From contig NZ_PHRF01000162.1 of assembly GCF_004151105.1 (NCBI RefSeq), forward strand, positions 265,488 to 329,487: a stretch of DNA of 64,000 nucleotides, given 5' to 3'. The DNA is from Streptomyces sp. L-9-10 (GTDB lineage Bacteria > Actinomycetota > Actinomycetes > Streptomycetales > Streptomycetaceae). This document shows positions 45,611 through 53,554 of the stretch, in pieces. How positions within the stretch are numbered: the first letter of the stretch is position 1; every line of letters begins with the position of its first letter. A program made the translations under genes and the position numbers. The notes under the pieces were generated by a model. That model was not told where the DNA came from and made no database searches. It saw nothing but the letters and a program-made list of their open reading frames with translations.

Positions 45611-46648
45611 ATGCAGCACTCAGCGGGGGCTCCGTTGCCGCCTTCCCAGGGACCGGGGTACGGATCCGGCGGGTGGGCGCACCAAGGAGCACAACCGGGG
45701 CCACAGCAACCTCCTGTGCCGCATCAGCCCCCAGCACCCCAGCAGCCTCCGGGGCCGCACCACGCGCCCGCGCAGCACCAGGCACCGGGCCCGCATCAGC
45801 CGCCCGGCTCGCACCAGGCACCGGGCCCGCATCAGCCGCCCGGCTCGCACCAGGCACCGGGCCCGCATCAGCCGCCCGGCTCGCACCAGGCACCGGGCCC
45901 GCACCAGCCTCCCAGCTCGCACCAGCCGCCCGGCCCTCGTCCGGCGCATGCACCGCACGGCGCGCCCGTACCGCCGCAGGGGCCGCCCGCGGGGCCGCCC
46001 TCCGCGGACTCCACCGGGCACATCCAGCTGCCGCCCGGCGGCCCGGTGCCCGTACCCGCCCCGCCGCCGGGCCCCGACGGCGGTACCGGCGCCGCGACCC
46101 TCGCCGTTCTGCTGATCGGCCCGGCCGGCGCGGGCAAGACGACCGTGGCCAGGCACTGGGCCATGAGCCGCCGGGTGCCCACCGCGCACATCAGCCTGGA
46201 CGACGTCCGCGAATGGGTCTGCTCCGGGTTCGCCGATCCGCAGTCCGGATGGAACGACCACTCCGAGGCGCAGTACCGGCTGGCCCGCCGCACCTGCGGC
46301 TTCGCCGCGCGCAACTTCCTCGCCAACAGCATCTCCTGCATCCTGGACGACGCGGTCTTCCCCGACCGGCCGGTCGTCGGCCTCGGAGGCTGGAAGCGCC
46401 ATGTCGGTCCCGGGCTGCTGCCGGTGGTGCTGCTGCCGGGGCTGGAGATCGTGCTGGAGCGCAACGCCGAGCGCAGCGGCAACCGCAGGCTGTCCGACGA
46501 GGAGGTGGCCAGCATCCACGGCCGCATGGCCGGCTGGTACGGCTCCGGACTGCCGATCATCGACAACTCCAAGTACGACGTGGAGACCACGGCCCGGGTC
46601 CTCGACGACGTCCTCGCCCGTTCCCTCACGAGCCCGCCCAGCTGGTGA
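45611..46648 (+). CDS. AAA-family ATPase with proline-rich N-terminus
   Basis: 345 residues. The first about 155 residues are Pro/His/Gln/Gly-rich and include a 12-residue tandem repeat of type HQAPGPHQPPGS at about 56-103. A P-loop kinase-like domain follows: Walker A GPAGAGKT (170-177), ISLDDVREW, and ISCILDDAVFPD. It resembles small ATP-binding kinases of the AAA_33/zeta-toxin type, which phosphorylate small molecules or RNA; the substrate is unknown. ATG 45611. It lies between aroQ and the M24 gene. Confidence 0.85.
   Translation: MQHSAGAPLPPSQGPGYGSGGWAHQGAQPGPQQPPVPHQPPAPQQPPGPHHAPAQHQAPGPHQPPGSHQAPGPHQPPGSHQAPGPHQPPGSHQAPGPHQPPSSHQPPGPRPAHAPHGAPVPPQGPPAGPPSADSTGHIQLPPGGPVPVPAPPPGPDGGTGAATLAVLLIGPAGAGKTTVARHWAMSRRVPTAHISLDDVREWVCSGFADPQSGWNDHSEAQYRLARRTCGFAARNFLANSISCILDDAVFPDRPVVGLGGWKRHVGPGLLPVVLLPGLEIVLERNAERSGNRRLSDEEVASIHGRMAGWYGSGLPIIDNSKYDVETTARVLDDVLARSLTSPPSW
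45775..45918 (+). repeat. 36-bp in-frame tandem repeat (minisatellite), four units
   Basis: Three units are identical: 45775-45810, 45811-45846 and 45847-45882, starting GCACCAGGCACCGGGCCC. The fourth, 45883-45918, has drifted in its second half. Each unit encodes 12 residues, so copy number can change without shifting the frame. There are no spacers, which rules out CRISPR. Confidence 0.95.
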
Positions 46649-46829
46649 CGCCCGACGGACCGATGCCCGACGGAGCGACGACCGGCTGACGGCCGACAGC
46701 CGCGCGTGGGCGCGGACGGTGGACGTGAGCCGCGCCCGTGGCGTGAGTCGCGCGCCCACGGCGTGAGCGCGCCCCCCGGTCGGACGCGCTGAACCGGCCG
46801 GGTGACGCCCTCGCTCATACGCTCGGGTC

Positions 46830-47945
46830 ATGTCAGACGTGTATGCGGCCCGCCGCGCGCGGCTGCGTGACCGGTGCTCGGCGGCGGGCGACGCCGCGGC
46901 CCTGGTCTCCCGCCCCGCCAATGTCCGCTACCTCGCGGGCGGGGCGCCCCCCGGCGCCGTCCTGCTGCTCGGTGCCGGCCCCGACGGAGACATGCTGTTC
47001 TGCCCGCGTCCCCCCGCCGACGACGACGCCGGGGGACGGCGGATCGACGAACACCTCCGGCTCACCGTCCTGCCCCACACCACCGGCGACCCCGCGATCG
47101 CCGCCGCCGGAACCCTCGGTTCGTCGGTCGCCGGGACCTTCGCCGTGGAGGAGCACCATCTGACCGTCGCCCGCCACCGCGCGATCGGCTCCGTGGCGCC
47201 ACGGCTGCGGCTGACCGATCTGGGCGGCGCCGTCGAGCAGCAGCGGATTGTCAAGGACGAGGAGGAGATCGCCTGCCTGCGCATCGCGGCCGAGATCGCC
47301 GACCAGGCGCTGGGCGAGCTCCTGGAGTCGATCCTGGTGGGCCGTACCGAACGCCATCTCGCGCTGGAGCTGGAGAGGCGCCTCGTCGACCACGGCGCGG
47401 ACGGCCCCGCCTTCCCGACCGCCGTCGCCACCGGCCCCAACTCCGGCCGCTGCGGGCACCATCCCTCGGACCGCCGGGTCGAGGAGGGCGATTTCCTCTC
47501 CGTCAGCCTCGGTGCCGACTACCGCGGCTACCGCTGTCTGATCGGCCGCACGTTCGTCATCGGGACCTCCCCCGCCGACTGGCAGATCGAGCTGTACGAA
47601 CTGGTCTTCGCGGCACAACGGGCAGGTCGGGAGGCCCTTGTGCCGAGCGCCGGTTACCGCGAGGTGGACCACGCCACCCGGCATCCGCTGGAGGTGGCGG
47701 GGCACGGCGAGGGGCTCGCACCCCGTACGGGACATGGTGTCGGACTCGAAATCGACGAGGACCCGCAGCTGGCCCCCGCGGCCATGGGTAAACTGGACGC
47801 TTGTGTGCCGGTCACCGTCGGACCGGGGGTCCACCTCCCGGGCCGGGGCGGTGTCCGGATCGATGACACGCTCGTCGTCCGCCCCGAGGCGGACGGCGGA
47901 CCCGAGCTACTCACCATCACGACCAAGGAACTGCTCGCGCTCTAG
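46830..47945 (+). CDS. M24-fold (aminopeptidase P-like) protein, metal site degenerate
   Basis: 371 residues with the creatinase N-terminal and pita-bread C-terminal domains. In active M24 peptidases five residues bind two metals (Asp, Asp, His, Glu, Glu). Aligning the conserved blocks gives Ser226 (FLSVSLGA), Leu237 (GYRCLIGRT), His302 (GHGVGLEID), Gly331 (VTVGPGVHLPG) and Asp345 (GVRIDDT). Only the histidine is kept, so peptidase activity is unlikely. The fold and its place upstream of efp are conserved in actinobacteria. It could be a binding protein. ATG 46830; efp starts 49 nt after the stop. Confidence 0.88.
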   Translation: MSDVYAARRARLRDRCSAAGDAAALVSRPANVRYLAGGAPPGAVLLLGAGPDGDMLFCPRPPADDDAGGRRIDEHLRLTVLPHTTGDPAIAAAGTLGSSVAGTFAVEEHHLTVARHRAIGSVAPRLRLTDLGGAVEQQRIVKDEEEIACLRIAAEIADQALGELLESILVGRTERHLALELERRLVDHGADGPAFPTAVATGPNSGRCGHHPSDRRVEEGDFLSVSLGADYRGYRCLIGRTFVIGTSPADWQIELYELVFAAQRAGREALVPSAGYREVDHATRHPLEVAGHGEGLAPRTGHGVGLEIDEDPQLAPAAMGKLDACVPVTVGPGVHLPGRGGVRIDDTLVVRPEADGGPELLTITTKELLAL

Positions 47946-47994
47946 TGCGCACCCTCGGTCGTCCACCAGCTTCAGTCCAGGAGATTCCGCAACC

Positions 47995-48561
47995 GTGGCT
48001 TCCACGAACGACCTCAAGAACGGCCTGGTGCTCAAGCTCGACGGGGGCCAGCTCTGGTCCGTCGTCGAGTTCCAGCACGTCAAGCCCGGCAAGGGCCCGG
48101 CCTTCGTGCGCACCAAGCTGAAGAACGTGCTCTCCGGCAAGGTCGTCGACAAGACCTTCAACGCCGGCGTGAAGGTCGAGACGGCCACCGTTGACCGCCG
48201 CGACATGCAGTTCTCGTACATGGACGGCGAGTACTTCGTCTTCATGGACATGCAGACCTATGACCAGCTGATGGTCGACCGCAAGGCAGTCGGCGACGCC
48301 GCCAACTACCTGATCGAGGGCTTCACGGCCAGCGTCGCCACCCACGAGGGCGAGGTGCTGTACGTCGAGCTGCCCGCCGCCGTCGAGCTGACGATCCAGC
48401 ACACCGACCCCGGCGTCCAGGGCGACCGCTCCACCGGTGGCACCAAGCCCGCCACGCTGGAGACCGGTTACGAGATCGGTGTCCCGCTCTTCATCACCAC
48501 CGGTGAGAAGATCAAGGTCGACACGCGCTCCGGCGAGTACCTCGGCCGGGTGAACAGCTAA
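47995..48561 (+). CDS. efp: Elongation factor P
   Basis: 188 residues, three beta-barrel domains. It rescues ribosomes stalled at polyproline. The tip loop reads HVKPGKGPAF with Lys33 in the palindromic PGKGP form that is reported to work without lysine modification in actinobacteria; no EpmA or EpmB gene is seen nearby. GTG 47995 follows CAGGAGATT. nusB starts 2 nt after the stop. Proline-rich proteins here (RelA N-terminus, the AAA ATPase) are possible clients. Confidence 0.96.
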   Translation: MASTNDLKNGLVLKLDGGQLWSVVEFQHVKPGKGPAFVRTKLKNVLSGKVVDKTFNAGVKVETATVDRRDMQFSYMDGEYFVFMDMQTYDQLMVDRKAVGDAANYLIEGFTASVATHEGEVLYVELPAAVELTIQHTDPGVQGDRSTGGTKPATLETGYEIGVPLFITTGEKIKVDTRSGEYLGRVNS

Positions 48562-48563
48562 CC

Positions 48564-48992
48564 GTGGCTGCCCGGAACAAGGCCCGTAAGCGCGCCTTCC
48601 AGATTCTCTTCGAGGCCGACCAGCGCGGGGCGTCCGTGCAGACGGTCCTCGCGGACTGGATACGGCACGCCCGGACCGACGACCGCCAGCCGCCGGTGGG
48701 CGAGTACACGATGGAACTGGTCGAGGGGTACGCGGAGTACGCGGACCGCATCGACGAGCTCATCTCCACCTACTCGGTGGGCTGGACGCTCGACCGGATG
48801 CCGGTCGTCGACCGGAACATCGTGCGGCTCGGCGCGTACGAGCTGGTGTGGGTGGACGAGACCCCGGACGCGGTGGTGATCGACGAGGCGGTGCAGCTCG
48901 CCAAGGAGTTCTCCACCGACGACTCCCCGTCCTTCGTGAACGGCCTGCTCGGCCGGTTCAAGGACCTCAAGCCGAGCTTGCGCCGCGTCTGA
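48564..48992 (+). CDS. nusB: Transcription antitermination factor NusB
   Basis: 142 residues, all helical. N-terminal AARNKARKRAFQILFEAD binds boxA RNA; the conserved end FVNGLLGRFKDL is present. It acts with NusE (S10) in rRNA antitermination. GTG 48564, two nt from efp, so co-translated. bldD converges from the other side, with two hairpins between. Confidence 0.96.
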   Translation: MAARNKARKRAFQILFEADQRGASVQTVLADWIRHARTDDRQPPVGEYTMELVEGYAEYADRIDELISTYSVGWTLDRMPVVDRNIVRLGAYELVWVDETPDAVVIDEAVQLAKEFSTDDSPSFVNGLLGRFKDLKPSLRRV

Positions 48993-49070
48993 GCGTGGCC
49001 CCCGGAACCTCCGGATCACGGAAACGGCCGACGTACCGCGAGTCGGCACACCGACGGTCGGCGTACCGCG

Positions 49071-49110
49071 AAAGCGCCGGGCGGGCTGTCCCAGCCCCGT
49101 CCGGCGCTTT
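49071..49110 (+). terminator. Hairpin terminator after nusB
   Basis: AAAGCGCCGG (49071-49080) and CCGGCGCTTT (49101-49110) form a perfect 10-bp stem, extended inside by GGGCTG/CAGCCC pairing. It ends in a TTT run and lies 79 nt past the nusB stop. Confidence 0.75.
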
Positions 49111-49159
49111 GCCGCTTCCGGAGGGTTCACGGGCCACTGCTCGCGGGGCGCTGAACGCA

Positions 49160-49201
49160 CCGGAGGGTGGGCCCGTACGGCATACGGGACCCACCCTCCG
49201 G
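49160..49201. terminator. Terminator of bldD, probably bidirectional
   Basis: CCGGAGGGTGGGCCCGTA (49160-49177) pairs with TACGGGACCCACCCTCCGG (49183-49201) with one bulged base. It lies 34 nt past the bldD stop on the minus strand. Confidence 0.8.
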
Positions 49202-49235
49202 AGGTGACGTTTCTGCTGGTCGGCGGCGGGCCGGC

Positions 49236-49736
49236 TCAGCCCTCCTCGTGGGCGACCGCACGGCGCGCGTCGGCGTCCAGAACGCCCCAGCTGATCAGCT
49301 GCTCGGTCAGGACCGAGGGCGACTGGTCGTAGATCACGGCGAGCGTGCGCAGGTCGTCCTGGCGGATCGACAGCACCTTGCCGTTGTAGTCGCCACGCTG
49401 GCTCTGGATCGTCGCCGCGTAACGCTGGAGGGGGCCCGCCTTCTCCTGCGGCACATGGGCCAGCCGCTCCAGGTCGAGGACGAGCTTCGGCGGCGGCTCG
49501 GCGGCTCCGCCGGGGGTCGTGCCGGGAAGAAGCTCCTGCACGGGGACCCCGTAGAAATCCGCCAGCTCGGCGAGGCGCTGCACCGTGACGGCACGGTCGC
49601 CACGCTCGTACGAACCGACCACCACTGCCTTCCAGCGGCCCTGGGACTTCTCCTCCACGCCATGGAGCGAGAGGCCCTGCTGGGTGCGGATGGCGCGGAG
49701 TTTGGCCCCGAGCTGCTTTGCGTATTCGCTGGACAT
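49236..49736 (-). CDS. bldD: Developmental master regulator BldD
   Basis: 166 residues. N-terminal XRE-type helix-turn-helix (about 8-70, LGAKLRAIRTQQGLSLHGVE) and a C-terminal domain that binds tetrameric cyclic di-GMP. The RxD-x8-RxxD signature is exact: Arg114-Gly-Asp116 and Arg125-Gln-Asp-Asp128. With c-di-GMP it dimerises and represses sporulation genes during vegetative growth. ATG 49736. A BldD-like palindrome lies 22 nt upstream, in line with known autoregulation. Convergent with nusB, as in S. coelicolor. Confidence 0.97.
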   Translation of the reverse strand: MSSEYAKQLGAKLRAIRTQQGLSLHGVEEKSQGRWKAVVVGSYERGDRAVTVQRLAELADFYGVPVQELLPGTTPGGAAEPPPKLVLDLERLAHVPQEKAGPLQRYAATIQSQRGDYNGKVLSIRQDDLRTLAVIYDQSPSVLTEQLISWGVLDADARRAVAHEEG

Positions 49737-49758
49737 ATAGCTCCCCGGACGAAGTCTG

Positions 49759-49778
49759 GTAACTCACTGTGAGGTTAC
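49759..49778. promoter_or_regulatory. Probable BldD operator in the bldD promoter
   Basis: GTAACTCACTGTGAGGTTAC is a near-perfect palindrome (GTAAC-TCAC / GTGA-GTTAC, one extra G). The GTGA/TCAC pairing agrees with the published BldD site (AGTGA-n-mTCACc). It lies 22-42 nt upstream of the bldD ATG. BldD is known to repress its own gene in S. coelicolor. Confidence 0.65.
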
Positions 49779-49910
49779 GCAGCGTTACTTGGATGCGTCA
49801 AGCCGAAGGAGTCCCGCCAAGGTCCGCGGTGGGCTTCCCGCCGTGTCACGACAGGGGTGCGACCAGGTACTCCGAAGGCCTCCTGCTAGCCTGGGTGGCG
49901 TAATTTCGAC

Positions 49911-49950
49911 GTCCTTTAAGATCCGTCCCGTGAGGCGGAGAAGGAGGTCC
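49911..49950 (+). promoter_or_regulatory. PyrR-binding RNA element in the pyr leader
   Basis: The sequence contains CTTTAA, then GTCCCGTGAGGCGGAGAAGG, which matches the PyrR-binding loop of Bacillus pyr leaders (CUUUAA...GUCCAGAGAGGCUGAGAAGG) at most positions. The 3' end merges with the AAGGAGG ribosome-binding site of pyrR. UMP-bound PyrR would thus cover the start region and block translation, as described for mycobacteria, rather than act through a Bacillus-type attenuator; I see no competing terminator hairpin. Confidence 0.8.
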
Positions 49951-49958
49951 GTTTTCAT

Positions 49959-50588
49959 ATGGACACCAGCAACTCCAGCGACACCGGCCTGACCGGTCAG
50001 ACCAACGAGGCCGACCGGGCAGAAGGGGCAGGCGAGGCGGCACGCCCCGTCCTGGAGGCCCCCGACATCGCACGGGCCCTGACCCGTATCGCCCACGAGA
50101 TCATCGAACGCGCCAAGGGCGCCGACGACGTGGTGCTGCTCGGCATTCCGACCCGCGGAGTCTTCCTGGCCCGCCGGCTGGCCGGAAAGCTCGCGGAGAT
50201 CACCGGCCGCTCGATCCCCGTCGGCTCCCTCGACATCACCATGTACCGCGACGATCTGCGCCTGCGGCCCGCCCGCGCGCTGGCCCGTACCGACATCCCC
50301 GGCGACGGCGTCGACGGACGACTGGTCGTCCTCGTCGACGACGTGCTCTTCTCCGGCCGTACGATCCGCGCCGCCCTCGACGCGCTCGGCGACATCGGGC
50401 GGCCGCGCGCCGTCCAGCTCGCCGTACTCGTCGACCGGGGCCACCGCGAGCTGCCGATCCGCGCCGACTACGTGGGCAAGAACCTGCCCACCTCGCTGCG
50501 CGAGACGGTCAAGGTCCAGCTCGCGGAGGAAGACGGCCGGGACACCGTGCTGCTCGGCCTCAAGCAGCCCGCGTCCGGCGACCGCTAG
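49959..50588 (+). CDS. pyrR: Bifunctional pyr operon RNA regulator / uracil phosphoribosyltransferase PyrR
   Basis: 209 residues. PRTase fold with PRPP motif VVLVDDVLFSGRTIRAAL, hood LDITMYRDDL and the C-terminal ADYVGKNLPTS block of PyrR. The first about 30 residues are disordered. It binds pyr mRNA in response to UMP and also has weak UPRTase activity. ATG 49959 is 11 nt after AAGGAGG. Leader of the pyr operon: pyrB follows after 82 nt. Confidence 0.95.
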   Translation: MDTSNSSDTGLTGQTNEADRAEGAGEAARPVLEAPDIARALTRIAHEIIERAKGADDVVLLGIPTRGVFLARRLAGKLAEITGRSIPVGSLDITMYRDDLRLRPARALARTDIPGDGVDGRLVVLVDDVLFSGRTIRAALDALGDIGRPRAVQLAVLVDRGHRELPIRADYVGKNLPTSLRETVKVQLAEEDGRDTVLLGLKQPASGDR

Positions 50589-50670
50589 CACGCCTCCGTA
50601 CGCCACCCATCGCGTACGGATGCCTTCGCGCGCCCGCACGCCCGCACACCCACACAACGGAGCACTCCAG

Positions 50671-51687
50671 ATGCTGCGCCTCCCGGGGGCCGGCCCCCGC
50701 ACACCCGGCCATCTCATCTCCGCCGCCGACCTCAGCCGCGACGAGGCCGTCCTGATCCTCGACACCGCCGAGGAGATGGCGCGCGTCGCCGACCGGCCCA
50801 TCAAGAAGCTGCCGACCCTGCGCGGCCGCACCGTGGTGAACCTCTTCTTCGAGGACTCGACCCGTACCCGGATCTCGTTCGAGGCCGCCGCCAAGCGCCT
50901 GTCGGCCGACGTCATCAACTTCTCCGCCAAGGGCTCGTCCGTCTCCAAGGGCGAGTCGCTCAAGGACACCGCGCTGACCCTGGAGGCGATGGGCGCCGAC
51001 GCCGTCGTCATCCGGCACGGCGCCTCCGGCGCCCCGTACCGGCTCGCCACCTCCGGGTGGATCGACGGCGTGGTCGTCAACGCCGGCGACGGTACGCACG
51101 AACACCCCACGCAGGCGCTGCTCGACGCCTTCACCCTGCGCCGCAGGCTCGTCGGCGCGGACGCGGGCATCGGGCGGGATCTCGACGGGCGGCGCGTCAC
51201 CATCGTCGGCGATGTGCTGCACAGCAGGGTCGCGCGCTCCAATGTCCTGCTGCTGCACACCCTCGGCGCCCAGGTCACCGTGGTCGCCCCGCCCACGCTC
51301 GTACCGATCGGGGTCGAGCGGTGGCCGTGCGAGGTCTCGTACGATCTGGACCGGGTGCTGCCCCAGTCCGACGCCGTGATGATGCTGCGGGTGCAGCGCG
51401 AGCGGATGAACGCCGCCTTCTTCCCGACCGAGCGGGAGTACTCCCGCCGCTACGGGCTGAACGGCGAGCGCATGGGCCGCATGCCCGAGAAGTCGATCGT
51501 GATGCACCCGGGGCCGATGAACCGCGGCATGGAGATCACCGCCGAGGTCGCCGACTCCGACCGCTGCACCGCCGTCGAGCAGGTCGCCAACGGTGTCTCG
51601 ATCCGGATGGCCGTGCTCTATCTGCTGCTGGGCGGCAACGAGCCCGCCGTCACCCATTCCCGCCTGAACGCCGAGGAGAACAAGTAA
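50671..51687 (+). CDS. pyrB: Aspartate carbamoyltransferase catalytic subunit
   Basis: 338 residues. Carbamoyl-phosphate loop FFEDSTRTRISFEAAAKRL, the 80s loop SSVSKGESLKDTALTLEAM, and the aspartate-binding region HPTQALLDAFT and HPGPMNRGMEI are intact. No pyrI regulatory subunit is near, as is usual for the PyrR-controlled type. ATG 50671 is chosen because it starts at the conserved MLRLPGAGPRTPGHLIS; the open frame begins earlier. pyrC starts 2 nt after the stop. Confidence 0.96.
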   Translation: MLRLPGAGPRTPGHLISAADLSRDEAVLILDTAEEMARVADRPIKKLPTLRGRTVVNLFFEDSTRTRISFEAAAKRLSADVINFSAKGSSVSKGESLKDTALTLEAMGADAVVIRHGASGAPYRLATSGWIDGVVVNAGDGTHEHPTQALLDAFTLRRRLVGADAGIGRDLDGRRVTIVGDVLHSRVARSNVLLLHTLGAQVTVVAPPTLVPIGVERWPCEVSYDLDRVLPQSDAVMMLRVQRERMNAAFFPTEREYSRRYGLNGERMGRMPEKSIVMHPGPMNRGMEITAEVADSDRCTAVEQVANGVSIRMAVLYLLLGGNEPAVTHSRLNAEENK

Positions 51688-51689
51688 CC

Positions 51690-52979
51690 ATGAGCAAGAT
51701 TCTGATCCGGGGCGCGCGGGTGCTCGGTGGCGAGGCACAGGACGTACTGATCGACGGCGAGACCATCGCCCAGGTGGGCACCGGGCTGCCGGCGGACGGG
51801 GCGACGACCGTCGTCGAGGCCGGGGGCCGGATCCTGCTGCCGGGGCTGGTCGATCTGCACACCCATCTGCGCGAGCCCGGCCGCGAGGACTCCGAGACCG
51901 TGCTGACCGGTACGAAGGCCGCGGCCGTGGGCGGATTCACGGCCGTCCACGCCATGGCGAACACCTTCCCCGTGGCCGACACCGCCGGTGTGGTCGAGCA
52001 GGTCTGGCGGCTCGGCAGGGAGTCGGGCTACTGCGACGTCCAGCCCGTCGGCGCCGTCACCGTCGGCCTGGCGGGCAAGCACCTGGCCGAGCTCGGCGCG
52101 ATGCACGACTCGGCGGCCACCGTCCGGGTCTTCTCCGACGACGGCAAGTGCGTGGACGACGCCGTGATCATGCGCCGCGCGCTGGAGTACGTGAAGGCCT
52201 TCGACGGGGTGATCGCCCAGCACGCCCAGGAACCGCGGCTGACCGAGGGCGCCCAGATGAACGAGGGCATCGTCTCGGCCGAGCTCGGACTCGGCGGCTG
52301 GCCCGCCGTGGCCGAGGAGTCGATCATCGCCCGCGATGTCCTGCTCGCCGCGCATGTCGGCTCGCGCGTGCACATCTGCCATCTCTCCACCGCCGGCTCG
52401 GTGGAGCTGATCCGCTGGGCGAAGTCCAAGGGCTGGAACGTCACCGCCGAGGTCACCCCGCACCACCTGCTGCTCACCGACGAACTCGTACGGTCGTACA
52501 ACCCCGTCTACAAGGTGAACCCGCCGCTGCGCACCGAGGCCGATGTGATGGCCCTGCGCGAGGCGCTCGCGGACGGCACGATCGACTGCGTCGCGACCGA
52601 CCACGCCCCGCACCCGCACGAGGACAAGGACTGCGAGTGGGCCGCCGCGGCCATGGGCATGGTGGGGCTGGAGACGGCACTGTCGGTGGTCCAGGAGACG
52701 ATGGTCGAGACCGGACTGCTCGACTGGGCCGGGGTCGCCGACCGCATGTCGTTCCGGCCGGCCCGTATCGGCAGGCTCGACGGCCACGGCCGTCCCGTCT
52801 CGCCGGGTGAGCCCGCCAACCTCACGCTGGTGGATCCGGCATACCGTGGTGCCGTGGACCCCGCGGGGTTCGCCTCCCGCAGCCGTAACACCCCCTACGA
52901 GGGGCGTGAGCTGCCGGGGCGGGTGACCCACACCTTCCTGCGGGGCCGTGCCACGGTCGTCGACGGGAATCTGGCGTGA
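51690..52979 (+). CDS. pyrC: Dihydroorotase
   Basis: 429 residues, class I amidohydrolase. Zinc-binding DLHTHLREPG, then VFSDDGKCVDD, HICHLSTAGSVELI, TAEVTPHHLLLTD and CVATDHAPHP are all present. It closes carbamoyl aspartate to dihydroorotate. ATG 51690 directly after pyrB. The stop overlaps the next GTG by 4 nt. Confidence 0.96.
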   Translation: MSKILIRGARVLGGEAQDVLIDGETIAQVGTGLPADGATTVVEAGGRILLPGLVDLHTHLREPGREDSETVLTGTKAAAVGGFTAVHAMANTFPVADTAGVVEQVWRLGRESGYCDVQPVGAVTVGLAGKHLAELGAMHDSAATVRVFSDDGKCVDDAVIMRRALEYVKAFDGVIAQHAQEPRLTEGAQMNEGIVSAELGLGGWPAVAEESIIARDVLLAAHVGSRVHICHLSTAGSVELIRWAKSKGWNVTAEVTPHHLLLTDELVRSYNPVYKVNPPLRTEADVMALREALADGTIDCVATDHAPHPHEDKDCEWAAAAMGMVGLETALSVVQETMVETGLLDWAGVADRMSFRPARIGRLDGHGRPVSPGEPANLTLVDPAYRGAVDPAGFASRSRNTPYEGRELPGRVTHTFLRGRATVVDGNLA

Positions 52980-53554
52980 CTACTGCGAACCTTCTGCTGC
53001 CACTGGCCGCCGAACAGAAATCGGCGGAGGTGACCGACTGGGCCGCCCGGATCGGCTGGGTCCTCGGCCTGCTGCTCTTCATCGCCTTCGTGTACTGGCT
53101 GATGCGCCAGGGCTGGAAATGGCGCGGCAGCCTCCAGTCGGATCTGCCGGAGCTGCCCAGCGCGCCCGAAGCGCCAGGTGAGGCCAAGCTGAGCATGAGC
53201 GGCCGCTACCACGGCTCCACGACCGCCGGGCAGTGGCTCGACCGGATCGTGGCCCATGGCCTCGGCGCCCGCAGCCGCGTCGAGCTGACGCTCACGGACG
53301 CGGGGCTGGATGTCGTACGCCCCGGCGCGAACGACTTCTTCGTCCCGGCCGCCCAGCTGCGCGAGGCCCGGCTCGACAAGGGCATCGCCGGCAAGGTGCT
53401 GGCCGAGGGCGGGCTGCTGATCGTCACCTGGCAGCACGGCGACAAGCTGATCGACTCCGGCTTCCGCTCCGACCACTCCGCCGAGCACAGCGCATGGGTC
53501 GAGGCCATCAACTTCATGAACCAGTTCACGACGACGGAAGGCCCCGCACGATGA
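52976..53554 (+). CDS. Membrane protein with PH-like domain in the pyr operon
   Basis: 192 residues. One membrane helix (about 24-44, IGWVLGLLLFIAFVYWLM) and a C-terminal soluble domain of about 140 residues (SMSGRYHGSTTAGQWLDRIV, LLIVTWQHGDKLIDSGFR, HSAWVEAINFMNQ) resembling bacterial PH domains. Function unknown. It overlaps both pyrC and carA by 4 nt, so it is translated as part of the pyrimidine operon; this placement is conserved in Streptomyces. A role in pyrimidine synthesis is not shown. Confidence 0.88.
   Translation: MTTANLLLPLAAEQKSAEVTDWAARIGWVLGLLLFIAFVYWLMRQGWKWRGSLQSDLPELPSAPEAPGEAKLSMSGRYHGSTTAGQWLDRIVAHGLGARSRVELTLTDAGLDVVRPGANDFFVPAAQLREARLDKGIAGKVLAEGGLLIVTWQHGDKLIDSGFRSDHSAEHSAWVEAINFMNQFTTTEGPAR

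Noticed and set aside
45775..45918. 36-bp direct repeats of CRISPR repeat length
   Set aside because: The units are contiguous with no spacers, lie in frame within a coding sequence and encode a Pro/His repeat; no cas genes are present.
46649..46829. Repeated GCGTGAGCGCGCCC-like segments between the ATPase and M24 genes
   Set aside because: Copies are short and imperfect, do not form a clean hairpin and fit decayed GC-rich intergenic DNA.
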